64,000 nucleotides of DNA from Piezodorus guildinii (taxonomy: Eukaryota; Arthropoda; Insecta; Hemiptera; Pentatomidae), in contig CM041298.1 of assembly GCA_023052935.1 (NCBI GenBank), positions 57,344,217 to 57,408,216 of the forward strand, given 5' to 3'. The notes under the pieces are model-generated. The model was not told the DNA's origin and ran no database searches. It saw nothing but the letters and a program-made list of their open reading frames with translations. Of the stretch, positions 33,901 through 45,534 are shown in pieces. Each line of letters opens with the position of its first letter. The first letter of the stretch is position 1. Position numbers and translations under genes: made by a program.

Positions 33901-36900
33901 AGGGAAAAAAGGAAATATATCATGTTAACAAATAATTTCAGTATTTAATAATTGTTAATAATAAATTAAATCCTTCTTGTTTTTTTAAACAATGTTCATT
34001 TTGATGAGGATGTATAGTTGACTGCTGAAATTACCATAGATGAAGTAATTGGGAGTCAATCTTTTAATATTTTAATTTTGCCGACGTTTGAAAAAATGAC
34101 TGACTCCCGATTATTTCATCCTACAATGTTTATTTTGTTGATAATGCTTACATCCGGTGAAAAGTGATTAGTTCAGGAATTTGCATGTATCAGTTTTAGT
34201 TGAGAACTTCAAGAAGAAGTAGTATGACTTGGGATAAAACTGAAAGATAATAAAGTGCATTTTCTACATTTTATTTCCATTCTAATGGTTTTTTATTCCC
34301 ATAAAGAAAAATCTGGAGTTCAAACTACAAGAAAAATTTGTAGCTAATATGGTAATGAGGTGTTAGGAGTAAGGATAGTAAAAAAAATCAGTAATATTGA
34401 TTTGGAAGATACTCGCCACTCCAGTCATAATTCATGCTTGAATAAAGCGAAATTGAAGCATTAGTCGCAAATGACCCACAAACATCAACATAGGATTATC
34501 GGTCATACATTTAACATATCTCATATAAGTGCTTCTAAACATCTTTGAACAGAAGGATATTTGGGTTCCTCATAACTTGACGTAAAAAAAATTTGTTAGG
34601 TCACATTTTCATCAAAAATTCTCTTCTTAAACACAATATTAGCTATCTATTTTTAAACGGCCTTGTAAAAGGGGATAAAAAAGGGTACTTTAAAACAATC
34701 TTATAAAAAGAAATACTGAGATAAAAGGAGTGACTTACCATTAACAACTACAAAACCACGATCGCCTCAAAAAAAGGTATCTGTGTATTTGTAGGGATTA
34801 GAATGGTATGCTTTACTTATGAGCTCCTTCCACCCAACCAAACAATTCTATTTGCATCGTACACAATTTGAAAAAAAAATGCAGTGTATACAAAAAACAA
34901 CTAGCATTGGCTAAGAGAAAAGGCATTGTTTTTCATAACAATATTGCCCACCCAATGTTCCTTAACAAGCACAACAAAGATTATTGGAGTTTGGCTGGGA
35001 TTTTCTCCAACACTTATCTGACTAGCCCAACAGATCACCAATTATTTCGCTCCCAAAAAAATTACCTTAATGAATAGGCCATTTTCAATAAATTTGGAAA
35101 ACCACAAGTTTTTGGGGATGGATAGAGGATTTAAATTATTGTTAAGCAACAAATTAATAAATTATTTTAACTATGCTCACCTTTTCGCTCTTTCACTTTC
35201 ACTAGGCTCTTCACTCCTTTCAGAAAGTGACTTCATTCTTTCCATAAGCGTTTCTACTCCAACTTCAGACCAACCATTAGCACCTTAGCAAAAAAGTAAA
35301 AAATAAATAAATAATCAAAGCAATAATAATTCACATTTATGAGGTTGTTAAATATACAAACTTTCACTAGTAGTTACTATCGTCAACAGGATGAATTTGA
35401 AAGGAATAAAAACTAACTTTAAATTCAAATGATATATAATGCCTGTGAGATGCCAGTAAACAACTAACTGGTTAACAATATTCTACGAATCCAGGGATCA
35501 CCAACGTACAAAGTTGTAACTGAGACTTAATATGTTTTTAAAATTTTCTATTCTTACATTGATTTTTGTTAATTCACCGACAGTTTTTGATTCCATCTAT
35601 TAAGTTCCTCAAATAAATTATTAGTTTCTGAACATAATGATAAAATTATTGGGTCATTTAAAATGAAATGTCCTTTTTCACAGAGAATGGTATTTAGGAC
35701 AACTTTATTAAATCAAAACATTTTTATTCAAACTTATTTTAAATACATATTTCCTAATATGTTAAAAACTTGTCCATTCCAGAACTAAAAAATTCAGTGT
35801 TTTGTGGAGAAATGAAGTCAGAAACATGTTTTTAACTTGAGAATTATTATAAAAAAAAAATTAAATTCAAGGAAGTTGTTCAAAAATATTTTGAAGATAA
35901 GCTTGGTGTAGGAAGGACTTATAAACACAACTCATTTAGTTTCTTCACTGTCTATTGAGAAATATCTAGCATTGTTTACAATCTGCTTTTCATCAAACGT
36001 GATTACCCTTAAGAGAAAATCCTTTTTTTATTAAGTTGTAAGCAGTTTCATACATGCCTTGTAATGCGTCAATTGCTCCCTCTCATTAAACTTATAAAGT
36101 ACTCATAGATCTAATAATAATAATAATCGGCTTACTGAACCCGAAGGTTCGATGCCGATACCACCAAACTCCGCCTACACAGACTCGTCCAATGTTCACC
36201 GTTCAAGCCTAAGCCCCCGAGATCAGCCTTAACGCAATCCTCCCATCTACGTTTTGGCCTACCTTTCAAACGTCTACCAGTCGGATCAGCGAATATCAAC
36301 ATTCTCGGAATCCGATCCTCACCGAGCCTAACAACTTTACTCGCCCATTTGAGTCTCCGCGATGCTATCAACTCAATTACATTCACAGGGTACAAGCTCC
36401 GCGATTCCGCGTTGTGCAACCTTTTAAAGTCCCCAGTGGCCTCATCTCTTGTTGGACCAAATATTTTACGCAGTACCTTATTTTCGAAAAACCCTAAGCC
36501 GTTGTTCATCCTTTAAAGTAAGCGGCCACGTTTCACATCTGTAAAGAACCGTCAGAAGAATAATAGTTTTATAACTTCTAACTTTTAAGTTTTTTGACAG
36601 AAGCTGCGAGCAAAGTAATTTAGCAATTGAATAATAACACGCATTTTCCACATTTTGACCGGGACTTCATTTCTTCCTGGATTTCATTTTTTCTTGTTAT
36701 CATTGAACCTAAGTACTTGAATTTCTCTACTTGTTCAAAATTATGTACTGATATATCAATATCACTAAGATCGCCACCGTTTGTGCTACTAATCATATAT
36801 TTCGTCTTATCGGTATTTATTTCGAGTCCTATTTCTTCACCTGTTTTTATTAACACACTTGTATTTAGTTGTATGGTTTCCGTGTCTTCACCTAGCAGTA

Positions 36901-39669
36901 TGAAATCATTGGTATACCCCAAAACCGGAATGTTATCACCCATATTTAAACCTTTCTCGGTACATGTCACTTTTTCTATGACATATTCTAAAGCTATATT
37001 AAATAAAACAGGTGAAAGGAAGTCACCCTGTTTCAAACCCTATCGCACGTCAAATTTCTCGGAGTAATTATGACCGGTTCTAACTTTATGGAATGTTTCC
37101 GACAGACACATCTGTTCTAGGTTTACTAACTTTTTAGGTATTCCTTGTTCAATCATGATGTCACTCATAGATCAACCTTTATTAATTTAATAATGGTCCT
37201 TAAGTGTCGAGAAACTGTCAATACACTTAATAGTGAATACTTTAAAACTTTGGTAACATTTCAACATAGAGTACACTAATAGCTATCACTCGGTTGAAGC
37301 TCTATCAATTTTTAAAATGATGGTTAGACCAAACACTATTTATATTTATTTAATTCAAATTTCCTTATATTTATTGAAACAAAATAATATTATTTCAATT
37401 TTAAAATGATCGAACTATGTTACCTGGTTTAGCGCTCCCGTTGTTTTGTTTCGTCGGGGATAGATTCTTGGGTTCTCCTTTCTCTTCAACTTCGTTGTTT
37501 ACTCCACAGCCAAAGACGAAACTTGATAAAGAATGGAAATGAGCTAGAAGCACTATCGCGTGGACCACTTCTGCTAAAGACCAACTGTCTGATCCCTTTG
37601 TTAATTTCTGTAATCAAATACAGAAGATAAATTAATTTTTTTTAAAATAAATACAACCATATTACAAGGGTTTTCCTTAATTTATGAGTACCCACTTTAC
37701 AGAGGCTGGATGAGCTCCAGTAGGGTATTCCTACCCCAGTGTCACCCCAATAATAGAATAAATAATTATCCTAAAATATCCAGGTTTGAACTAGAAACCA
37801 GAGAACAGTATTCCAGAGCAATTTAACAAGGACCACACTACTCCATTAGTCTATTAATAAAGAATATAAAAAATTTGTTTTTTCATATATGATATTTTAA
37901 AATTGTTATGACACTATTATAAGTTTAGTATTATAATTTAGGAGACATTGCTGTCATTTCCATTGCATTGTTTTAAATAAATTAAAATTTTGAAAATAAA
38001 GCATATCTATGTATTATGAGAAATTATAGCAAATATTTTAATATTTAATTAGATATAAAAGTTGTTATTCTGTATGTTTTTGAATTAAAAGGGATTTAAA
38101 AAAAAAAATTTAGCTGATGATGACATTTTTCTCATTTTATTTATTTAGTTTTTTTTAAAGAGTGAATATACATACATCGATTTATTGGTAACAAGAGTGT
38201 TGGAGGGAATCACGTTTGATATTCTTATAATTTTTCCCTTATCAGCTGACCTATTTAATGTTATCTCTAAAACTGTACTCCAACAGTATTTTCGTGTCAT
38301 AATGTTACTTTCATCATCCCAATTGTGACATTTATCAACCTTATTAATTTTATATTTTCAAATCATTATGATAACGAATTTAATGAATTATAATTCACAA
38401 CTTTAAGAAACAGAGAACCTACAACACTTTACAACGTCTAAATAATAAATTGCAGTTTTTCAGAAATAAAAATATACAGCTATATGTGTAAATCAACCTA
38501 TAAAAAATAAATGTTTAAGAATCAGCAGAAATCGTCCATACAATACTAAAATTCTGTTCTCAGATGACAAAATTGTATTAGTAACTTTTTCTAAAAATGA
38601 GAATTTATCTTTGTGGTTCGTTTATTTGTACTCATGGGTTGTTTACTCATAAACTGAAAGAGAAACATGACTAGAGGCCAGATTTCCATGATTTTGCACG
38701 TTCTATTAGCTTCAGTACATCAGCTTTAAACCCGGACAGTTATCCCGTCATGCATTAGGGAATAATATATTACAATTTTATACTGCATGTTTTGCTCTTT
38801 TTTGGCAAAGTTGAACGTGTTTGATTTTAATTGCATTTTTGAGTAAAATTTTATTATTAAATTTTAATATCACAACTGATCGAACCAAACTTTCTATAAT
38901 AAAAATACATATACTAATAAATATTTAAAACTTTATTTGATGATTTTTCTCTGGTTAAATCTAGAATTAAATTATTAGCTGAGAAGAGATAAAATGAATG
39001 GAAATATTTGGAAGTTAGTAGTTTTCAGTAAGTAAACACATATGTCTAACATAAGGCATTTCCTTGTTTTTATTTGTTTAACAACACTTTAATTCATTTG
39101 ACACTTTCAAATTAGCCACCACAGTGACTAATTCAAAGACGTTCATTGCTATTGTTGTTACACTTAATCCACACTCTATTTACGACACTTCAGTATTCTC
39201 TCCGAGTATTTAGTTTAAAGTGCGAGTTCAAAACTCAGATTTTCTTTTTCAAACATATAACAAATAAAAATTATCTTCACTCAATATTAAAATTATATTT
39301 CCATTGTACAGTTTTGTGTATAGTGTATGATTTAATACACTGCAATCAAATTTAAATGTTTAAAGTTCGGTACACATTAAAATAAGTGTTTCTCTCATCA
39401 TTGTCCTGAGTTTTCTCTTAGTTCAACATTTGTAAGATATATATTTGGCTGTTTCACAAAAGAAGTTTTTGATATATTTGTTTATATTTATTTACTTTTA
39501 AACATCACAACATTTCATCCTCTTGGACCATTTACAAGCATCATGTATATTTGTATATATATATATATATTCTTTCACTGCTTCATCAGCAGTGTCGTCC
39601 TAATTATTAGTAGTGTCAAATTAACATTTATCGGCTGATAAATAAAACACTGCTGATATAGCAGTGAAA

Positions 39670-39720
<51 letters not shown>

Positions 39721-41198
39721 TAAATATGCATGAAGCTTGAAAATGACCCTAGAGGCTGAAACGTTGTGATGTGTAAAAGTAAATAAATATAAACAAATAT
39801 ATCAAAAACTTCTTTTGTGAAACAGCCAAATATATATCTTACAAATAAGTGTTTCCTGCTAACGTGTTTCTTTTCAGTGCACAGAAACCAACTTTTGCTA
39901 TAGTGTAAAATAGAAAACGAATGAAGATATGACAGTACGGTGGGTTTATTACCTGTATGTGAGTTTTATTTAATAGCCATGGCCTGTGGGCTAAAATTTT
40001 ATTTATTTCATAAAGGTCTCTAAGTTTCTGCGGGATGTGAGCGAGGCCCCTGAGCCAGTCCTGGTCGCCACCTTGGAGGATGAACTCTTGCTTTTGGTGA
40101 TTTATAAGGTAACTACATTGGTGACGACCTGCAGCCTGAAATCGTAACATATCATTCAAATTACCACATAATAAAATTAAGTATTCGGAAGAAACATATA
40201 TTGCTAATAAATAGATGGTTCTTAAATCTTCCTCAAAGGTTTACATTAGTAATAATTAGGAGTCAATATTTCGGGGGCTTTCCCCTTCTTCATGACTCAC
40301 TGACAGTAATGTATGAGTTAAAATCATATCTATTTTATTTAAAATTTTGTCCAAAATTATAATAATAATAATAATTTTAAAATAAATTATATAAAAATCA
40401 TTAAAATTTATAAAAAATTAATAATCAGAACCACCAGAATGAAGAGAGAGACTTTATTGAACAACGATGCTGCCAACTTAAATAGATGCTTTCACACAGC
40501 GAACTAAGTTGTCCTCATAGGACTATTTTTACTACATAATTACAAAACATTAATACATTTTTAACAAAAAATATTTTAAAAAGAGGCTTCCCTCCCCTCA
40601 TCATCGAGTGACTCATCATTTTCCATAATTTTTCTGGAAGAATAACCCTGTTTTTTTACCCTGTCTTGCACTAGAGGTCAAAATTTAAAACTCAGTGCAG
40701 CACGGGGTAATTTGATCCTGTTCTATTTTTTATAGGAATATGCGCGATAATTGAAGTTTGAAACATATGGAAATTAATGGGAAATAAATGGGAGCCATTT
40801 TATTAATCCATTTTTATTTATATTTATTTAGTTTTATCCATATTTATTTAGGTCTTTTTATTTATTTATTTGTCATATATTTTCCAAATATAGTATTGAT
40901 AATAAAGGTGCTTCTTGTAATATAGAATTTCCAATTAGTGGCCACAAAACTATTTTTTCGAAGCCATCGCTTACACAATCTGATATTTTATTTATGATAT
41001 AAAAACAATAAATTATAACATCCTTACCATAATTGCTATAAAATGCCTATAGTCATAGGGAAGTGGGCCGTCCCCTCTCAAAATAAAATGTTGTGTCCTA
41101 AGGAAGATATCCAGATAAGTTGGGTGATATCCCATCTCCTGAGTTATGTGATCGAGGCGGTTATTTTGAAGAAAAGCATCGATGAAAAACATGTGTGT
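30864..41198 (-). CDS. Sesn: Sestrin, 8 exons, N-terminus not found
   Basis: Stress-induced regulator of TORC1 (family knowledge: binds GATOR2, senses leucine, has an alkylhydroperoxidase-like N-lobe; cytosolic). Eight exons join in frame to 406 residues plus TAA: 41028-41198, 39953-40135, 37424-37607, 35181-35283, 33145-33301, 32795-32985, 31085-31229, 30864-30950. Seen: N-lobe [17 protein letters not shown] and RHQCSYL (Cys64, Tyr66); [26 protein letters not shown]-lobe [33 protein letters not shown], ending [13 protein letters not shown]. Mapped on recalled human SESN2 numbering: Thr374/377/386, Arg390, Glu451 and Asp406-407 are present (Thr300/303/312, Arg316, Glu377, Asp332-333), but Trp444 is Leu370 and His132 is Gln71. 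Sestrins are about 480 residues or more, so one or more 5' exons are missing. Identity is near certain. Confidence 0.96.
31085..31229 (-). CDS. Sesn: Sestrin exon with DDYDYGE and HSEK
   Basis: Acceptor TTTTTTAG, donor GTTTG. The 145 bases encode [20 protein letters not shown], then a stretch with CCFPERVTK, then [12 protein letters not shown]. Leu replaces the Trp found before REF/RHF in human SESN2. Confidence 0.96.
31605..31850 (-). mobile_element. tRNA-derived SINE, family C, decayed
   Basis: On + it reads GTACTGTTTCCAGGCCAACA, GGAGGTGATTAGGC and ATGCCACAGCCAGTTTCTAA, matching the family body reversed up to the B box region. The head is poorly kept. It is in a sestrin intron directly before a family A SINE. 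Confidence 0.72.
31905..32200 (+). mobile_element. tRNA-derived SINE, family A (in sestrin intron)
   Basis: Head GATCACCTGTAGCATATTGG (A box), B box AGGTTCAAACC, body with AAAAAATCCTTAGTTATGC and TGTGCGATGTCAGGTA, tail GTGACATTAAATAAATAA. Sense + strand, antisense to sestrin. Confidence 0.9.
32286..32678. repeat. Penelope-type foldback in a sestrin intron, nested palindrome
   Basis: Outer arms (about 32287-32365 and 32592-32678) share CAACAATTAGGTAGTTTCAA and TTATTTTCTGCCAACATTTC. The minus core at 32359-32331 is intact: CTGATGA, GACC/GGTC stem, GAAA. The + core at about 32601 is damaged (CAGATGA, CAAAAC). An inner palindrome (about 32380-32430 with 32447-32502) reads GAACTAGATGTGTACAGAAA and its complement. 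Confidence 0.78.
32795..32985 (-). CDS. Sesn: Sestrin exon with leucine-pocket threonines
   Basis: Acceptor TTTTAG, donor GTAATA. The 191 bases encode [20 protein letters not shown], then [27 protein letters not shown] and I. It carries the lid threonines and Arg of the leucine pocket. Confidence 0.96.
33145..33301 (-). CDS. Sesn: Sestrin exon, linker to C-lobe
   Basis: Acceptor TTTACAG, donor GTTAGT. The 157 bases encode [14 protein letters not shown], then [18 protein letters not shown] and FRVQ. Phase joins exactly to the preceding AG and the following GAT. Confidence 0.95.
33400..33780 (+). pseudogene. LINE RT C-terminus (GRPRVRWLD motif), in sestrin intron
   Basis: The reading gives [14 protein letters not shown] and, from 33567, [36 protein letters not shown] and [20 protein letters not shown]. 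This is the standard end of insect endonuclease-RT LINE proteins. There is a stop or frameshift upstream near 33537. It lies antisense to sestrin. Confidence 0.88.
34035..34122. repeat. Short foldback, decayed Penelope-type
   Basis: GATGAAGTAATTGGGAGTCA is repeated in reverse as TGACTCCCGATTATTTCATC, with TTGCCGACGTTTG between them. It lies in a sestrin intron. Confidence 0.6.
35181..35283 (-). CDS. Sesn: Sestrin exon, linker
   Basis: This 103-base exon (two bases + 33 codons + two bases) encodes [20 protein letters not shown], then a charged, Ser/Glu-rich stretch ending SESERAK. Acceptor GCTAAG and donor GTGAGC fit in phase with both neighbours. Confidence 0.92.
36128..37170 (-). pseudogene. 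LINE reverse transcriptase remnant in sestrin intron
   Basis: The minus strand reads [20 protein letters not shown], an in-frame stop (TAG near 37040), then [33 protein letters not shown] and [13 protein letters not shown]. Past a frame change it reads [38 protein letters not shown] and [20 protein letters not shown]. The catalytic YADD is YTND, so it is inactive. Same strand as sestrin. Confidence 0.9.
37424..37607 (-). CDS. Sesn: Sestrin exon, N-lobe to linker
   Basis: Acceptor GATTACAG, donor G/GTAACA. The 61 codons plus one base start [20 protein letters not shown], contain [11 protein letters not shown] and end in a polar linker ([16 protein letters not shown]). The Ser of WSLAE matches human Ser190, reported at the GATOR2 interface. 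Confidence 0.96.
37664..37850 (-). mobile_element. tRNA-derived SINE, family C, partial
   Basis: On + it reads GTACCCACTTTACAGAGGCT, GATGAGCTCCAG and, toward the head, CAGGTTTGAACTAGAAACCA and CCACACTACTCC. Both ends are decayed. It lies 56 bases upstream of a sestrin exon. Confidence 0.72.
39429..39845. repeat. Foldback with (TA)n, 108 bp from a sestrin exon
   Basis: Arms of about 85 bp (39429-39513 and 39762-39845) read TTTGTAAGATATATATTTGG, CTGTTTCACAAAAGAAGTTT and the complement. The core on + is decayed (CTTGAAAATGACCC..GGCTGAAACGTT). Inside are GCAGTG/CACTGC palindromes and a (TA)n run of about 46 bases (39672-39717). Confidence 0.78.
39953..40135 (-). CDS. Sesn: Sestrin exon with catalytic-like Cys
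   Basis: Acceptor TTTCAG, donor CAG/GTAATA. The 61 complete codons start [18 protein letters not shown], pass through [17 protein letters not shown] and end KTHIQ. It holds the CSY motif of the reductase-like centre. A foldback repeat ends 108 bases 3' of this exon. Confidence 0.96.
40225..40315 (-). repeat. Penelope-type end, nearly intact hammerhead-like core
   Basis: On the minus strand: ATGAAGA, an AGGGG/CCCC(C) stem with AAAG loop, then GAAATATTGACTCC. The first core base is A, not C. A single-arm copy. Confidence 0.6.
40440..40520 (-). promoter_or_regulatory. Possible polyadenylation region (LTR-like or intronic)
   Basis: On the minus strand: CATCGTTGTTCAATAAAGTC, then TCTCTCTTCATTCTGGTGGT, an AATAAA with a U/GU-rich stretch after it. 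This is typical of an R-U5 part of an LTR, or could act as a premature poly(A) site in a sestrin intron, being on the sense strand. No LTR borders were found. Confidence 0.35.
41028..41198 (-). CDS. Sesn: Sestrin exon (first visible), start of N-lobe
   Basis: The acceptor is TGTTGCAG just above 41198 and the donor GTAAGG is at 41022-41027. The 57 complete codons start [13 protein letters not shown] and end YRHFIAIM. The upstream frame has no family-like start, so the initiator lies in an unfound exon. Confidence 0.95.
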
Positions 41199-43319
41199 CT
41201 GCAACATAAAAAAAAAAATACTTTATTAATTTATAAAAAAAAACATACTAAGTTATTAAAAATAAAAGAAAAATGTAAAAATCTATTTACAATACAAATT
41301 TGTTGCAGCAACACAACAAAAATTAATTAGACACTACATTAACTTGGATACAGAACACATTCCAGAAGTCTTTACTACTTACACAAATTTAATATTCCTT
41401 ATTTAAATTATACTGAACCTCCAAACTAAACATTGTCTGGAAACTGATAAACAAAAGTGACTAATGATTATTTGACTAATTATTAAATCTGTTATTCATT
41501 CAGTACAATCAATTATAAGCACTTAAAGAAAAAACTTATTTTACAGATAATACTATTAATTCTGTATCTTTTAAAACTATATTGTATGTGTTTTTGGAAA
41601 TATGTATTTAAATAGTTTACTTAGATTAATGTAATTAAATTATTATTCTAATGAAGGTTAAAATCCTGAACACATCACCAGTTCTTAAAATGCTATTTAG
41701 ATGGCACTTCAGTTATATTGATTTGAATATAATTTGAAGGCCAAATAGATCAGTACACAAACAATAATAAATTATTGAAAGTTAAAATTGGATTACAACA
41801 ATATAAATATACTTTATATTTTAATATAATCTTAAACCTATACTAAAAATTATTATATAAATTTTAATTTACTCTTTTAAAATAAAAAATAAGGCCATTA
41901 TATTGTTCCGATATTGTGACCAAGAGTTTTTGGTTGTTAAACATGTTGAAATAGTACCTATTGATTAATAAATGTTTTTTTATCCCAAATAAATAACATA
42001 ATAACATAACATTTACCTTTATGGTGTTAAGATAACTCTTATACCAATAACCACTTTTTCATTAATAGATCTAAAACTAGTGAGTTTCACAATGAACTAA
42101 TAATTTATTGCATTAATTTAAAAATATATCTCTAAATTTTATTAAATAAATTTCCTCAGCTAAAAAATAAACAGTAAATTCTTGAAAATAAATAAAATAG
42201 AATAAATTACACTTATTCAATGTATTATAACGGAATGCATAGTAAAACTAATTCATTAAAACAGTTAAAGAAATATAGTGACAGAAAATTTCGATCGTTG
42301 GACGATGAATTAGATAAAAATAATTTGTCAGTTCCGATCGCCAGGATAGCCAACACAACAACATGAAATGGTTTATAGTCACGCAAAATATCGATTTTTT
42401 TATACAAATCAATTCAAAGTGAACTCAAAATTAAACAAAAAATTGCTAACTTTTTTTCTGAAGCATAAAACAAAATAATATAAAAAAGTATATTCCCTAT
42501 AACCAGACACTAGTTCAAAAACAGTTCTAACCAATCAAGTAAAATTCTGCTTTCTTCGGTAAACTGTTCGCTTCAACATTAAAAAGTTAAATGAGTCAAT
42601 GAAATCGATTTTTCAACACTAAATATGTTAATTGATTAATAGTTTAATAAATGAATGACGTATTGAGTAAAAAAAAAGAAAAAAAAAAGGGTATTAAGTA
42701 AACACTGTTCCCACACTAACTAATCTTTACAGACAATAAATTCAATTTTTAGTAAAAATAATAATTGCAATTATAATAATTGATGATGATAAATAAATTA
42801 CTTATTTTCCTGTTTCTTCATGTATTATTAATTTGTTATTAAATATGTAATCGAAAAAGAATATAATAAGCGTGAATTATGAATCTAACCTAAATGAAAT
42901 TCGCAGTAGTTTGGATTGAAATTGATAAATTCTAGGTGAATTTTTTTTTTTATTTATTTTTTTTTTTTTTGTGCATTATGGATAATGTTTGGATTGAAAA
43001 TTGATAAATTCTAGGTGAATTTTTTTGCATTATGGATAATGCAGTCCATTTTTATTTTCCTGTTTTGATCAGGACCTGATGGAAGAAAAAAGTGAACTGC
43101 GCATGTCCTGCCCTATCACCAAGCAAGGAGGAAACAGACCTAATATTAAACTAATTTTGGTATTTTTGAATAATTTAGAACTTATCGTTTTAAGTATTTT
43201 TGAAATATTTGAAAACGAATTTATATTTTTTTTAAATTTATTAAAACTTACAAATGAGTTAAATATAAGTAAAGTTGAAATACCATTTTATTCCGATAAG
43301 AAGATTTCTTGAGAAACTA
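41199..43319. other. Upstream of the first visible sestrin exon
   Basis: AT-rich. It should contain or lead to the missing sestrin 5' exon(s). A 60-codon open frame on - (42407-42225), richer in GC than its surroundings, has no sestrin similarity that I can see; it could be 5' UTR. Confidence 0.4.
42926..43042. repeat. Local direct duplication with T runs
   Basis: TTGATAAATTCTAGGTGAAT and GCATTATGGATAATG each occur twice, at about 42929/43003 and 42974/43027, separated by T runs. A short tandem duplication of about 60-70 bases. Confidence 0.8.
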
Positions 43320-44160
43320 CATTAATAGCTCTCCAATTACAAATCCATTAGTTTGGAAGGATTCTAAAACACCCTCTCTTCAGACGCTTAGAGTAATTCC
43401 TATTAGTATTTAGAAGGTGACGGAGTTTGTCTTGAAAGAAAAGGTATCTGGCTCGAGAAAAATCCAAAACATATAAGACATTAAAGTCATTATACACCAT
43501 TTTATTCGTAACTTTGAGGCTTCACGAAGGATTTTGGATTGAAATAAAGAGAAGTACGAATGTTTAGTGGAGATCCAAAGCTCAGCTCACCTCTTCAAGT
43601 CTGAGCCTTTTGAAATTAATCTAAAGTTTTGAGTGTTTATCAATGAACAAGCAGTTTCAGTCTTGTGAGTGGGTTCCACGTAAAACGTTTGTCAGGATTG
43701 ATTCTTAGGTAATGCATCAACTGTGCTATGCGAAATATTAACAAAGGAAGCATCAGAACAGAATGTCATAAGTTTAAAACGTAGAATAAAGGTGATTTAA
43801 AGGCATTTTTTGAGTAGTGATTAGGATGAGTGGGGTCATCTATATATACTGTAGAGAGGATGGGACCGAGAATACAACCTTGAGGAACACCAGTAGAAAC
43901 ACAAACTAATTTTAAAATTAGAAATTTACTTTAAGTAGAATAGTTTCTGTACTAGGAGTGCCAAAGATTCACCAATTAAGAGCTCATAACTGATTCAAGA
44001 CATAATTTATGGACCTAATTTTCTAGTCAGAGGATAAACGAAGAGTTGTCCCTGTTCTTAGAATCCCCTTCTAGTCTCGCAAAATGTTTAACAATTGATT
44101 TTTCAAGAAAATGAAACAAAGGTGGACTTGGAACATCACAGTTCTTCAGCGTTATTAAAA
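43320..44160 (-). pseudogene. Degenerate Jockey-like reverse transcriptase
   Basis: The minus strand near 43835-43910 reads VSTGVPQGCILGPILSTVYI and DDPTHPNHY, the GVPQGS.LGP.L..IY RT motif. Further on are KRFTWNPLTRLKLL and AELWISTKHSYFSLFQSKIL, as in the two Jockey-like ends at 13.5-14.9 kb. Many stops and shifts. The part toward 44350 may be more of the same element. Confidence 0.7.
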
Positions 44161-44500
44161 AAAAAAAGATGATGTCCCTGAATAGGACTTGAACAAGTCA
44201 ATGAAAAGGAAATAACAAAGCAGTGGAAAGAATGAAGATAAAGAAGACGCTCATTCCACCGACAATAGAAAGAGGAGAGCCAAGAAACAATAGCGGACAT
44301 CTTTAGGCCCAGGATATGGTCTTGTAGGTATAGAAGGAAATCCTCAACTTACAATACGGTAGAAAATTTGCGTTTGAAATATATTTTTTCGTACTTATAA
44401 TTAGAAAAGAATAATAATAGAAAATTTTACGTAAATAAATTGACTCCAGACAGTGATTGCTGATATACAGATATTATTCAACAATATATTCGACCCTTCG

Positions 44501-44546
44501 CATGAATCATAGTTAACATGTCCCTACATGTTAACTATGATTCATG
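44501..44546. repeat. Perfect 21-bp palindrome with 4-base loop
   Basis: CATGAATCATAGTTAACATG(T) at 44501-44521 and its exact complement at 44526-44546, loop CCCT. It has no T run to suggest a terminator and no match to the other repeats here. Confidence 0.9.
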
Positions 44547-45534
44547 GAAAAGTTATGCGGTGATAATACCGATCAAATTTAGCTGTTGTTCCTTTTATCT
44601 TTAATAAAAGTGACTAGGCTTCTGATCACAGCAGTTTTGTTTTTAGACGATGTTATAAAAACGGTTACAGTTGAAATAATAAATCCATTCATAGGATATC
44701 TGCTTAAAACCTAAATAGATAGCTATTTAACTTTTTAAAAAACGCTGCAAATTATAACATGTACATGATGCTTTATTATTTCTGAGTAATTATATTGTGG
44801 TATTACAATTTATATGGCTCTGTAGGCAATTAACTGATGTGAATAGCAATAAATTATCAAAGAGCTTAAGAAAGACAAATCAGCTACACTTTCAATTTAT
44901 ATTCGCGGAAAATGACCAATCACGACCGGTGAGTTCAAAAGGTTACGTCTCCGCTTATATTTCTTAACTGATTTTAATGATTTTTTTTAATATAGTAAAT
45001 TGCGGCATTATCCTAATCCTAAAACCCTGTAAGTTTTTTCTTTATTTTAAAAAATAACTGAGTTATTGAATTAAACCATGTGTAATTGGCCGCCATTTTG
45101 AAACATCGATTAAAAACAATTTATAGCATTATTAAGATAATTACTACTATCTTTGAACAATGCTTTTAATAACACAAATAGCAGAGAGCTTATAGTATTA
45201 ATTCTATCCCAAGGCCGCCAATATAAGCAAACATGTCGGCGTTCCACACTGTGTATTTGAAAACAAAAATCTGCAAATAACGAATATTAAACAGATATTA
45301 TTAAAGATTTATAAAAGATCAGCTTGATATAATTTTTATGAAGTTATTATCTTTAAGATTTAGCGATTTGGATTTATTTATAACAATCTGATACAACTCG
45401 ATAGAGTCTTTTTTTCAATCAGATGAAAGGTGCCTCCTCTATATTATATATTAACGTTTATATTAAATTTACCAGATGACGCGTTAGAAATAATAAAAAT
45501 ATTAATAATTATAATAATTACTTCTACTACAAGG

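Noticed and set aside
36627..37067. 146-codon open frame on +
   Set aside because: Antisense shadow of the LINE reverse transcriptase on the minus strand.
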